Below, piece after piece: positions 10,981-20,312 of a DNA stretch of 43,283 nucleotides. This DNA is from Chara braunii. Its lineage: Eukaryota; Streptophyta; Charophyceae; Charales; Characeae. The position numbers and the translations under genes are program-made. The stretch spans positions 122,288 to 165,570 of the forward strand of contig BFEA01000597.1 of the NCBI GenBank assembly GCA_003427395.1, in the 5' to 3' direction. Every line of letters starts with the position of its first letter. Positions within the stretch are counted from its first letter, which is position 1. The notes under the pieces are model-generated. The model was given only the letters and a program-made list of their open reading frames with translations. It was not told where the DNA came from and made no database searches.

Positions 10981-11440
10981 TCAGAAAATGAGAAAAGAAG
11001 GTGGGGAAGAAGATAATTCGAATTTTTGGAAAAAAGAGAAAGGATAAATCAAAAGAGAGATAGAAAGAAGAAAAACAGAAAAAAATTGAAGTAGGGGGGA
11101 AGGGGAATGAAAAAGTGAAGGAGAAAAGAAAGAAATAGGTGGGAGAGAGAAAAAAATGGAAGTAGAAGGTGGGGGGATGATGTGGTGGTAGTTGGGGGAG
11201 ACGAGGGTTGGGGAAAGGTGGAGAGGGATCAAGAAGCAAGGAGAAAAGGAGGAAAGAAAGGAAAAGAAATAAAGAAAGGAGAGTAAAAGAATGGGTGGTG
11301 GGAGAAAGGTGGGGTGGGGAAGGTAAAAGGAGGAGAGAAAAGATGCAGTAGAAGGTCGGGGAAAGAGAAGGGGTGAGTAATAGGAGAGAGGAGAGGTAGG
11401 GAGAGTGGGTTAGTGGAGGAAGGGGAGAGAGAGAAGAGAT
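10981..11440. repeat. 460-bp purine-rich, cytosine-poor tract
   Basis: The plus strand is almost entirely A and G with very few C across about 460 bases, without a simple repeat period. On the minus strand, the coding direction of element D, the transcript would be pyrimidine-rich. Confidence 0.8.
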
Positions 11441-11445
11441 ACCTG

Positions 11446-11641
11446 GCCCTTGGTGTCTCCAAGGGCACAAGGTACACCAAGACCAGGAGGGTCTTGGCCT
11501 TCGCTGCAGCAGCCAGCTGGAGGAGAGAGGGGGCTGAGATCTTGATCAGCCCCCAGCAGCAGCAGTTCTGCAGATCTGCAGATCTAGGGTCTGCTGTGTG
11601 AGCAGACCCTCACCTGTGTAGAGCAGCCCCTGAAACAGGGG
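11446..11641. other. Cluster of consecutive short stem-loops
   Basis: Four perfect inverted repeats with short loops and a 14-base palindrome follow in a row: 11446-11466 (8-bp stem, 5-nt loop), 11477-11497 (8 bp, 5 nt), 11529-11554 (9 bp, 8 nt), palindrome CTGCAGATCTGCAG at 11568-11581, and 11586-11610 (10 bp, 5 nt). A weaker 6-bp stem is at 11627-11641. The cluster lies in the leader of element D. Confidence 0.7.
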
Positions 11642-12162
11642 GTCTTCAAGTCCACAGTAAGCTGCCATGTGGCACTGCAGGGGGCCACGTGCATAGGCAG
11701 CAGCAGCCAACAGGGGGGGGGGGGTTAAATAGCCAGCACGGCACCTCTTCAACACGAGTGTGCCGTACTACAAGGACATCTACACTCTGTGGCGAGTGTG
11801 TTATCAGGGTGCTTACGCACGCGCATGGCCCAGCAGGCGCCTGGGTTCAAACCCCAGCAGCAGCAAAACTCCTGGATCTTGATAATATAAATCCTGGAGC
11901 GGAGTGGGGCGGGGCAGCATGGGCGCGTGGTTCGCGCGCGTGCGGCGGTCTTGGCCTTGAGGCGCGCGCGCACGCGCTTGTAGTGTCGCCTGCTTTTTTC
12001 GCCCCGTGCCACCTCCCCGCAGGCGCTGCTTTTTCCCCTCGTTTTCGCTGCGAATCACCCGAAAAACAGCGAAAAAACCCGCTGTCGGGATTGTTGTTTT
12101 CCCGGCTGTACGGGGTGCTGGCCAGCTGTACAGGGGGGTGGGTGGGAGCGGGGAACGTTCCC
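11642..12162 (-). other. Proximal leader of element D
   Basis: No protein recognised. It contains a G run near 11715, a T-arm-like hairpin at 11841-11857 and a GC-rich part with alternating GCGC near 11930-11975. The open frames are Arg and Pro rich and lack motifs. Confidence 0.5.
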
Positions 12163-12175
12163 GCTCCGATACCAA
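12163..12175 (-). other. Primer-binding site of element D
   Basis: TTGGTATCGGAGC on the minus strand, adjoining the LTR end at 12176. Identical to the sites at 1857 and 21987. Confidence 0.85.
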
Positions 12176-12484
12176 TGTAGCGGACCCACCAGGCGTGGTG
12201 CTCCGCTAGGGATGATGATGGAGATGGAGGATAAGGGAGGAGCGATATAGCACAGCGCAGCTCCCACGCAAGACTCCAGCGCACGTACTCCAAAACTGTG
12301 CAACTGCAGAATGCTGGCGAAAACAGACAACTGCTGGGGTATACCCCAGCGGACTGACGGGACTGGACTGACTGGCTGGTACCGACAGAGGTACCGGCCT
12401 GGACTGGACTGCCCCGAATAGAACACATGCCTGTGAGAACAGGCCAAGGGGCTGGTCTCACAGGCCAACCAGAGGTCCGCTACA
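12176..12484 (-). mobile_element. 5' LTR of element D (309 bp)
   Basis: Both ends form an 11-base inverted repeat (TGTAGCGGACC and GGTCCGCTACA), with canonical TG and CA ends and a primer site next to it. It is much shorter than the LTRs of families A, B, C and F in this window. Confidence 0.85.
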
Positions 12485-12640
12485 CTTTACCAGCATTGTC
12501 AATTATGAGCTCTTGGTGTCTTCTTATTTGGTGAAACTCGTGATGCAATTCTGCTGTTGGTTCGAGGTCACGACTATCTGGTCTTGTGTATATGATGCTG
12601 TTTGATTGCTGAAGTTCCCTATTGCTCATCTTCCTTGCAA
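12485..12640. repeat. Repeat E, copy 1
   Basis: Matches 19103-19172 in part and 19762-19885 more fully (motif TTGGTGAAACTCGTGAT). It is the host sequence into which the Mutator-like element at 12990 went. No coding motif is seen. Confidence 0.7.
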
Positions 12641-12645
12641 ATAGA

Positions 12646-12945
12646 GAGAGAGAAGGCGCTACTTTAACCCGAAAACAAGGTACGCACCTTGTACACAAAT
12701 ACAAGGTATGGGGTACCTTGTATTCAAATGCATGGGACGTAGCTTGTAAAATGAATTTTAGGGTAGCCATTGTCTCCTTTTGCTCTAGAGGGGAAGGGGG
12801 GGAAGAGAGAGAAGGCTCTAATTTTAACCCAAAAACAAGGTACGTACCTTGTACACAAAGACAAGGTATGGGGTACCTTGTATTCGCATACATGGGACGT
12901 AGCTTGTAGAACGAATTTTAGGGTGCAACTTTCCTAAGGTAAAGG
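12646..12945. repeat. Palindrome-bearing repeat, two tandem units
   Basis: Two units about 159 bases apart, each with a palindrome of the form ACAAGGTACGTACCTTGT followed by ACAAGGTATGGGGTACCTTGT-like arms. Unit 2 has a perfect 18-base palindrome. Further copies occur at 15134-15264 and 33800-33945. Confidence 0.75.
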
Positions 12946-12989
12946 GCAAAAAAATAAAAATAAATATACAGTTAATATTATTAATAATA

Positions 12990-13072
12990 GGGAAAATTTG
13001 TCTCGTGCCCCTGTAATTTGCGTTATTTCCTGTCGCGCCCCTCCGACGGGCGATTTACCTTGTCGCGCCCCT
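12990..13072 (+). repeat. Left terminal inverted repeat of the MULE
   Basis: 83 bases starting GGGAAAATTTGTC, about four mismatches to the reverse complement of 15032-15114. It contains repeated TGTCGCGCCCCT blocks. Confidence 0.9.
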
Positions 13073-13215
13073 CTGAGCAGGGTTCAAATTTTCCATAAGA
13101 CCCCCGTGTCGTTTGGGCCTCAAATCTTTTCGTTAAGCCCCTACCGGTACCGGTCCCTAATTTGCGGGATGCCCCTACCGGATGGCCGTTAAGAGCCAGC
13201 AGGAAAATTTTCGAG

Positions 13216-13772
13216 ATGCCCCTACCGGTACCATTTGCTGCCAAGCCATTTGCTGCTATGTCATCCGCTGCCATGTCATCTTCTGCTACGTCTTCTGCTG
13301 GCAGTCCATTTGCTACCAAGCTGCCACCTCGTCTTATGCCACGTCATCTGCTGCCAATCCATTTGCTACCAAGCCATTTGCTGCTATGTCATCGTCTGCT
13401 GCCTCATCAGCTGCTGTCATGGCATGTGCTGCCAAGAGGGCGTCCGCTGCCAAGTCGTCCACAACTGCCACATCTTCTAATGCTTTCCTAGATGCAGGGG
13501 CGGCTCCCTCTTCCGACAAACGAAAGGATGTTAGTGGTGGATAGTCTGAGTCAACGACGAGGGCAACGGCGACCTCGATGAATGCAAAGGCGGGAAAGAA
13601 GAAGTCTGGGACGAAAATCAGGGGGCGGGCGTTGGCTCTTGCAAGTGAGTATCTCGTCTCATCCGAAGGTTACGATCTATGGAAGAAGATAAGGAAGGAG
13701 GAGAGGGGTGTTGTGATGGCGCTGCGCGCCTATGGCTGGTTGGTGGACTGTACAACGTTTCAGCCCTCTCTC

Positions 13773-13804
<32 letters not shown>
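13216..13804 (+). pseudogene. Ala/Ser-rich open frame inside the MULE
   Basis: From ATG 13216 the frame codes for repeats like PFAAKPFAAMSS and SSAASSAAV, then KSSTTATSS and a basic stretch KAGKKKSGTKIRGRALALA. It needs one frameshift near 13312 and passes TAG at 13542-13544. A good splice donor (CAA then GTGAGT) is at about 13645, so the basic stretch may be an exon end. Downstream it runs into a TC microsatellite. I do not recognise a domain; it could be a captured host fragment or a protein of the element. Confidence 0.4.
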
Positions 13805-13812
<8 letters not shown>

Positions 13813-14004
13813 GCGGTTGGTTTATCAAAGTTCCGAAGCGTACGGTCATGATGGCCGTGTCTAAAATGACAGTTGGCCGTGTGTACAATGACAGTTGCCC
13901 AAAATGCAACTATAATGACCGTGATTTTAATCATGGCCATCATGACCGTACGCTTCAGAACTTTGATAAACCAACCGCGCGCGCGAGAGAGAGAGAGAGA
14001 GAGA
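13766..14004. repeat. Fold-back repeat bounded by (TC)n and (GA)n
   Basis: Arms 13813-13859 and 13932-13978 are inverted copies (45 of 47 bases) with a 72-base spacer. The TC run before the left arm and the GA run after the right arm extend the complementarity outward. Confidence 0.85.
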
Positions 14005-14207
14005 GGGTGAAGATGGTAGGTATCTTACATGATACATGAAGGAGAAACGCATGGAACAGGAGGACCGTTGTACATAAAAATTGTGGAGAGAGAGAGAGAG
14101 AGAGGGTGAAGATGGTAGGTATCTTACATGATACATGAAGGAGAAACGCATGGAATAGGAGGACCGTTGTACATAAAAATTGTGGGGAGAGAGAGAGAGA
14201 GAGAGAG
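14005..14207. repeat. 99-bp tandem repeat with GA runs
   Basis: Two nearly identical units (starting GGGTGAAGATGG at 14005 and 14104) are separated by GA runs and lead into the assembly gap, so more units may be hidden there. Confidence 0.9.
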
Positions 14208-14818
14208 NNNNNNNNNNNNNNNNNNNNNNNNNNNNNNNNNNNNNNNNNNNNNNNNNNNNNNNNNNNNNNNNNNNNNNNNNNNNNNNNNNNNNNNNNNNNN
14301 NNNNNNNNNNNNNNNNNNNNNNNNNNNNNNNNNNNNNNNNNNNNNNNNNNNNNNNNNNNNNNNNNNNNNNNNNNNNNNNNNNNNNNNNNNNNNNNNNNNN
14401 NNNNNNNNNNNNNNNNNNNNNNNNNNNNNNNNNNNNNNNNNNNNNNNNNNNNNNNNNNNNNNNNNNNNNNNNNNNNNNNNNNNNNNNNNNNNNNNNNNNN
14501 NNNNNNNNNNNNNNNNNNNNNNNNNNNNNNNNNNNNNNNNNNNNNNNNNNNNNNNNNNNNNNNNNNNNNNNNNNNNNNNNNNNNNNNNNNNNNNNNNNNN
14601 NNNNNNNNNNNNNNNNNNNNNNNNNNNNNNNNNNNNNNNNNNNNNNNNNNNNNNNNNNNNNNNNNNNNNNNNNNNNNNNNNNNNNNNNNNNNNNNNNNNN
14701 NNNNNNNNNNNNNNNNNNNNNNNNNNNNNNNNNNNNNNNNNNNNNNNNNNNNNNNNNNNNNNNNNNNNNNNNNNNNNNNNNNNNNNNNNNNNNNNNNNNN
14801 NNNNNNNNNNNNNNNNNN
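14208..14818. other. Assembly gap (611 N)
   Basis: Unknown bases between a GA microsatellite and a CA microsatellite. Long frames that cross it are not real. Confidence 1.
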
Positions 14819-15031
14819 CACACACACACACTTGCAGGGAAGCGGACGATATGGCACAGGGCCCGATGGAAATGCGAATTTGTGGTGCCTCACGGTTGTG
14901 GGGGCATTGCAGAAAGATGGCTGCCCGTCATGAGGGCATATGGCACAGAGCTCGACCGTCAGTCCAAGGAGGGCGTCCTGGAAGGTTGTTGTCGCTACCG
15001 ACAAGGGCCTGCAGAAAATATTTTTTGGCCC

Positions 15032-15114
15032 AGGGGCGCGACAGGGTAAATCGGCCGTCGGAGGGGCGCGACAGGAAATAACGCAAATTACAGGGGCACC
15101 CGACAAATTTTCCC
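15032..15114 (-). repeat. Right terminal inverted repeat of the MULE
   Basis: Reverse complement of the left repeat at 12990-13072; followed by the 9-base target duplication at 15115-15123. Confidence 0.9.
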
Positions 15115-15133
15115 TTAATAATATCACGAATAG

Positions 15134-15264
15134 AGAGAGAGAAGGCACTACTTTAATTCGGTACGTACCTTGTACACAAATACAAGGTATGGGGTACCTT
15201 GTATTCAAATACGTGGGACGTAGCTTGTAGAACAAATTTTAGGTTGCAACTTTCCTAAGGTAAA
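15134..15264. repeat. Palindrome-bearing repeat, copy 3
   Basis: Same family as 12646-12945, ending CTTTCCTAAGGTAAA as unit 2 does. It lies between the MULE flank and the family C LTR stub. Confidence 0.75.
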
Positions 15265-15382
15265 TGGGAGGCCACTGCCTCTATGAGCCCCATTCGGCCC
15301 CTTTTTGGAGCAAGCCGGCCGCCCTAAGTGAAGGCACGCTCGACGAGGCCCTCGGGGCCCTATTTTGACCACTGCGCAACTA
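15265..15382 (+). mobile_element. 5' LTR stub of the family C element
   Basis: Matches the first 118 bases or so of the LTR at 18330, then changes abruptly to pol coding sequence. The rest of the LTR, primer site, gag and protease are missing. Confidence 0.8.
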
Positions 15383-17818
15383 GGGCAGGCACCCACTACG
15401 GATGGTAGGAAGAAGCCGACAAGGGTTGTAGAGATGGAGGTCGTCCACACGATAGAGATTATCCCAGGGTCCAGCATCTTGAAGGGTAGGATCTATCGGA
15501 TGTCTCCAGGCGAGCTCGATGAGCTTCGCCGACAACTCAAGGAATTCGTAGAGAAGGGTTGGATCCGGCCAAGTGTCTCTCCTTATGGGTCTCCAGTACT
15601 ATTCGTACCTAAGACGAAGGAGGGAACACTTAGGATGTGCATTGATTACAGTGAGGGCCTCAATGCCATCACTGTTAAGAACATAGACCCCCTACCGCAC
15701 ATCGGCGATTTGCTAGATAAAGTGCAAGGGTGTCGGTACTTCAGTAAGATCGATATGAAGTTCGGGTACCATCAGATTGCAATCCGACCTGAGGATCAAC
15801 ACAAAACCGCATTTCAGACCAGGTATGGTCTATACGAGTTTGTGGTGATGCCTTTCGGTCTTTGCAATGCTCCTGGCACATTTCAGCGCGCTATGAATCG
15901 GATCTTTCATGACTACTTGGATAAGTTTGTCATCGTGTACTTCGATGACATACTTATTTTTAATAAGACTGTCGAGGAGCACGTTGCACACTTGGACAAA
16001 GTCCTCAGTCTCTTGCGACAACACAAGTTCAAGATCAACGGTGAGAAGTGCGAGTTTGGTTGCACCCGTGTCTTGTACTTGGGTCATGAGATTTTCGCGG
16101 AAGGGTTGAAGCCCGATGACGCGAAGGTGGCCAGCATTCATGATTGGCCGCATCCTCAGTCGGTGACTGAGATGAGATCTTCCTTAGGGATGACCAGCTA
16201 CTATCGCAACTTCGTGAAGAACTATAGCATAGTTGCCGCCCCTTTGACTGATCTGACCCGCCTTGACACCCCATGGGAGTGGACTGAGAGATGCGAGGCT
16301 GCTTTCAGACATCTGAAGCACGCGTTGACACATTACGAAGTCTTGAAACTTCCTGATCCTGACAAGTCATTTATAGTGACTACGGATGCTAGCCAATATG
16401 GCATAGGCGTCGTACTTGCACAACAGGAGGGGACAAATTTGAGGCCTGTTGAGTACATGTCCAAAAAGATGCCGTCTCAGAAGTTGGCAAAGTCCACCTA
16501 TGAGAAGGAACTGTATGCGGTGTACAAGGCTCTGACCCGTTGGAGACACTATCTCCTTGGGAGGTTCTTCATCCTCAGGACTGATCATCAGACCCTGAGA
16601 TGGATGAGAACTCAGCCAGTACTCTCTGACGCTCTCAAGCGTTGGATCAAAGTCATTGAGCAGTATGACTTCGAGCCCCAGTACATCAAGGGCGAGTACA
16701 ACAAGGTTGTTGACGCCTTAATGCGTAGACGTGACTTCTCAGGTGCGCTGATTACTGAGTTCAATCTTGCGGACAGTGTTGCTCAGTCTTTGGTGGAAGC
16801 CTATCGCGAGGACCCGTTTATGGCCGAGATCGTACGCAGACTCGAGGCGAAGGACAAAGGGACTTCTGCTGAGTTTGAGTTGGTCAACGACCTGCTGTTC
16901 CTTGAGAAGGCAGGGAATAAACGGTTGTGTGTGCCTAGTAGGGAGTTTTTGCGTAGTTTATTTTTAGGGGAGTGTCATTATGCCACCGGCCATTTTGGGT
17001 ACAAGAAGACCGCAGCTAACCTGCTGCAGCGGCTCTGGTGGCCCACAATGATGAGAGATGCCCAACTGTACGTGGAGACTTGCCAGGTCTGTCAGAGAGA
17101 CAAGCCACGTACTCAGGCTCCTCTTGGGCTCCTGAAGCCCCTTCTAATTCCGGAAAGGCCTGGTGAGAGTTCGTCCATGGACTTCATGGATACGCTGGTT
17201 ACCAGCAAGAGTGGGATGAGACACATTTTCTTCATTGTGGATAGATTTAGTAAGTATGCTAGATTAATAGCCATGCCGAAGACTGCGAAGACCGAGTACG
17301 TAATCAGATTGTTCAAAGAGAACTGGGTCATGGATTTTGGATTGCCCAAGTCCATAGTGAGCGACAGAGATGTTCGCTTCACTAGCGAATTGTGGAAGGC
17401 CGCTGCTGCAGAGCAGGGAACCCAGTTGCAAATGACTTCTAGGAATCACCCAGAGGCCAACGGTCAAGCCAAGCAACTGAATCACGTTGTACAACACCTG
17501 TTGAGGCATTACATCAAGCCCAACCAGGTGGACTGGGATGAGAAGATTGCTCTCATCGCCATTCTGTACAACAACGCTATACACAGCGCCACCGGGATGA
17601 GCCCAAACAGTTTGCTATTGACCTTCAAACCTAGACTAACCTTAGACTTTCTTCTTCCTGAGAATCAGTCAACTGCTGCACCAGGTACTTTTGAGTTTGC
17701 CTACAGGTATGAACACAAGATGCAGCAGGCGGTAGAACAGATGGCACAGGCAGCAATGATAGAGTGTGAGAATAGACACCGTCGACCTTCTACGTTTCAG
17801 GTTGGGGACAGAGTCTAG
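15365..17818 (+). CDS. Family C Ty3/gypsy pol: RT, RNase H, integrase (5'-truncated)
   Basis: Open frame of 817 codons. The first codons come from the LTR stub; element coding begins about codon 8. RT spans codons 45-220: WIRPSVSPYGSPVLF, MCIDYSEGLNAIT (one residue longer than usual), SKIDMKFGYHQI, VMPFGLCNAPGTFQ and YFDD. RNase H at about 335-445 has TTDASQYGIG, YEKELYAVY and RTDHQTLRW, so its acidic residues are kept. Integrase has an H2C2 finger (GHFGY to CQVCQ), SMDFMDTL and SDRDVRF, but the third catalytic acid is Lys: codon 703 is AAG in NGQAKQLN where the family has Glu. Gag and protease are absent. The frame ends at TAG where relatives read Trp in GDRVWV. Confidence 0.88.
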   Translation: MTTAQLGQAPTTDGRKKPTRVVEMEVVHTIEIIPGSSILKGRIYRMSPGELDELRRQLKEFVEKGWIRPSVSPYGSPVLFVPKTKEGTLRMCIDYSEGLNAITVKNIDPLPHIGDLLDKVQGCRYFSKIDMKFGYHQIAIRPEDQHKTAFQTRYGLYEFVVMPFGLCNAPGTFQRAMNRIFHDYLDKFVIVYFDDILIFNKTVEEHVAHLDKVLSLLRQHKFKINGEKCEFGCTRVLYLGHEIFAEGLKPDDAKVASIHDWPHPQSVTEMRSSLGMTSYYRNFVKNYSIVAAPLTDLTRLDTPWEWTERCEAAFRHLKHALTHYEVLKLPDPDKSFIVTTDASQYGIGVVLAQQEGTNLRPVEYMSKKMPSQKLAKSTYEKELYAVYKALTRWRHYLLGRFFILRTDHQTLRWMRTQPVLSDALKRWIKVIEQYDFEPQYIKGEYNKVVDALMRRRDFSGALITEFNLADSVAQSLVEAYREDPFMAEIVRRLEAKDKGTSAEFELVNDLLFLEKAGNKRLCVPSREFLRSLFLGECHYATGHFGYKKTAANLLQRLWWPTMMRDAQLYVETCQVCQRDKPRTQAPLGLLKPLLIPERPGESSSMDFMDTLVTSKSGMRHIFFIVDRFSKYARLIAMPKTAKTEYVIRLFKENWVMDFGLPKSIVSDRDVRFTSELWKAAAAEQGTQLQMTSRNHPEANGQAKQLNHVVQHLLRHYIKPNQVDWDEKIALIAILYNNAIHSATGMSPNSLLLTFKPRLTLDFLLPENQSTAAPGTFEFAYRYEHKMQQAVEQMAQAAMIECENRHRRPSTFQVGDRV

Positions 17819-18329
17819 GTAAAGTCCTCAGAACTGGGACAGGAGTACGGGATATCCCGCAAACTCATGTCACAGTACTTTGGCCCATGGGAAGTCTTAG
17901 ATATTGTCGGGACTGATCGAGATGGGCCATCTTATGTAATCGGGATCCCTGGTCATCTCCGTACTTACCCTGTCTTTCACGCCTCCAAGCTTGGACCTTT
18001 CAAAGAAACAGATCAGTTTCCATCTCGTCGCTCAATGCTGCCCCCAACCATGGACGGAGAGGTGGATATCGATGATATCATCGACCACAGAGAGCTGCCA
18101 GTTCCAAGACCAACAGGCAGGGGACGTCCTCCGAAATCGAAGCTGTAGTACCACATTCGGTTCCGACGTCATACTGATCCTAAGGAGGACGGCTGGTTCA
18201 CTAGGTAGGAACTTATGCAGACCGCTCCTCAAGTTGTAGCTCATTACGAAAAATCTCTGCAGAAAGGAAAGCGCCCGATGGTCGAAGACGGAGCTTCTCA
18301 GAGGACTGTTGAAGCTAAGGAGGAGGGAA
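17819..18329 (+). pseudogene. Integrase C-terminus and chromodomain-like tail of family C
   Basis: Continues in the frame of the pol above, past three TAG codons (17816, 18146, 18206). It shows LSQYFGPWEVL-like GPY/F sequence (SQYFGPWEVLDIVG), HLRTYPVFHASKLGPF, then VDIDDIIDHREL and YHIRFRRHTDPKEDGWF, a divergent chromodomain. The closely similar copy at 3266 has CAG and GAG at two of the stops. It ends in a purine-rich tract before the 3' LTR. Confidence 0.82.
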
Positions 18330-19102
18330 TGCGAGGCCACTGCCTCTATGAGCCCCATTCGGCCCCTTTTTAGAGCAAGTCGGCAGCCCTAAGTGAAGGC
18401 AGGCTCGACGAGGCCCTCGGGGCCTTATTTTGACCACTTGCGCAACTATGGAAATTCAGGTAGTTTCGCAACGCCAGTTGGTTGAGAGAACCCAGGCCCT
18501 GGGCCGCCTGTGTGAATGTATGGAAAACAGGCCTTGGGCTGGATACGGGTACTGGGCCAAACACAGGTCAAAGGCAGTTGGGTGCATGCAACCACCTCAG
18601 GCCCAAGGCCTGTTCTCTATCGTGCTGGGCCTCAGGCTATTGGGGCCTACTGGAAGCTTCCTGGGACTGAACGCAGGCAGGCCACTTCGATATAGCAAAG
18701 GCCCTGCCTCCACATTGCTCATTCGGGTGCTGGTTGCATGTTGCGCAAGCGCTGTTGTGCTGAAGCTCGCTGGCACTCACGCGCTCACGAGCGAGCAGGA
18801 AGGAGCAGGCCGCCATTGCTGAGCTGCGCTGTTGTAAGCTGGGTGTGGCACAGGGTGGTCCTTGGGTGCAAGTGGCATCTGTGTGTTGGGGAACGAGGTT
18901 GTGAGTGAGGCGAGAGACATACCTGGTGCTGGAGGTGTGCGGCATTGGCCACTATCTGCTCTCATTTCGGGAGAGTTGTTGTCGTCAACTTCGGTATTGT
19001 AGTATAGGCTAGATAGGATCTGCCATATGTAGTCTGGGCGCCGAGCGCCAGATAGGATATCAACTTTGGTTCTTGGTTGATGATGATGATGGGACTATTT
19101 CA
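18330..19102 (+). mobile_element. 3' LTR of the family C element
   Basis: Begins TGCGAGGCC after the polypurine tract AAGGAGGAGGGAA. The start is sure from three copies (3599, 15265, 18330). The end at ACTATTTCA is inferred from a CA dinucleotide and the start of repeat E sequence, so it is uncertain. Confidence 0.65.
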
Positions 19103-19945
19103 GCATTGTCAATTATGAACTCTTGGTGTGTTCATATTTGGTGAAACTCGTGATGCAATTCTGTTGTTGGTTAGAGGTTACTAATGCCCTGCTAGCTGCT
19201 CTAGCCTTGCTCTGCTGCTGCAGTCTCTCCCTACGCTGTCGGAATAGGTATCTGTCGCCCTCTGGTCCTAATGCCAAGTGGGCAATCGGGAGTCTAGCCG
19301 ATCGCAAGATCCGGTCGTCCTCTCTAGTGTCCTCCCTGTTGCTCATAAGCTACAACACTGCACACAATCTGCACTAGTGCACTCTAGATGCCTACCACAG
19401 TGTAATGCACAGACCAATTTAAAATAAACAACTAATTAATTGCTGGCTGTGTCAGAGACTATACATTCGGGCCCAACAGGTAAGTCAGATTCCTACAAAC
19501 GAAACTATTTTTAGTGTGATTAGTCCGCGAACAGAATGCACAATGAACAAATACAATTCTAATTATGTTGTCTGTCACATGTCAAATGGCTGTACACCTA
19601 ACAAATCAAAACATAAACATAGAATCATTTGTGTGGATAGGACAGTATGGAATTTTTCACAAACTTATCACCTGAAATCTACCCCTCCCTTTGTTCCCCA
19701 GAATGTCACTTGACGTCAGCGTCCCTGAGCAATCCGGAGAGCGCTGCGTGTCTTAAAGGTGTGTGTTCTTATTTGGTGAAACTCGTGATCCAATTCTGCT
19801 GTTGGTTCGAGGTCACGACTATCTGGACTCATATGTATGATGCTGTTTGATTGCTGAAGTTCGCTATTGCTCATCTTCCTTGCATGAGGGGCAAAAAAAT
19901 AAAAATAAATATATATTTAATATTATTAATAATATCACGAATAGA
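19103..19945. repeat. Repeat E copies 2 and 3, with unoccupied MULE site
   Basis: Two copies of repeat E (19103-19172 and 19762-19945) flank about 590 bases without recognisable content. Copy 3 holds the sequence that surrounds the MULE at 12990, but without the element: TTAATAATA occurs once at 19926-19934. No gene seen. Confidence 0.7.
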
Positions 19946-19984
19946 ACACAGTCGACCGCTACCAGGACGGGGCTGCAGCGTTAA

Positions 19985-20070
19985 GGTTTTTTTTTTTCTT
20001 TTTTGTTTAAAGAACACATTGACTGCGCTGCAGTTCTTTTTTTAAAGAACGCATTGACTGGGCTGCGTGC
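19985..20070. repeat. Short direct repeat with T runs
   Basis: TTTAAAGAAC(A/G)CATTGACTG occurs twice, near 20008 and 20042, after long T runs. Confidence 0.7.
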
Positions 20071-20101
20071 TCAGGATCCGGTATGCATTTGAACGCTAAG
20101 T

Positions 20102-20271
<170 letters not shown>

Positions 20272-20312
20272 TAGCGGCCATGTGCATCGACAACTCACAT
20301 TGGAGAGAGAGA

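Larger units (their letters stand above)
3887..12484 (-). mobile_element. Ty3/gypsy chromovirus D, 3' truncated
   Basis: Minus-strand element with 5' LTR 12176-12484, primer site 12163-12175, leader to about 10130, gag, then protease, RT, RNase H, integrase and chromodomain, which is the Ty3/gypsy order. No 3' LTR is present: the element ends just after the chromodomain, at the junction with a family C LTR. Several in-frame stops and at least four frameshifts show that it is inactive. Confidence 0.85.
12990..15114. mobile_element. Mutator-like element, non-autonomous as seen
   Basis: Bounded by 83-bp terminal inverted repeats and the 9-base direct duplication TTAATAATA at 12981-12989 and 15115-15123. 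Long inverted repeats starting with GGG and a 9-bp target duplication are the hallmark of MULEs. The unoccupied version of the same target is at 19926-19934. No transposase is visible in the 1.5 kb of known sequence; 611 bases are unknown (14208-14818). Confidence 0.85.

Noticed and set aside
13955-15235. Open frame of 426 codons on the minus strand
   Set aside because: Half of it is assembly gap read as X, and the rest crosses the MULE border, GA repeats and the palindrome-bearing repeat.
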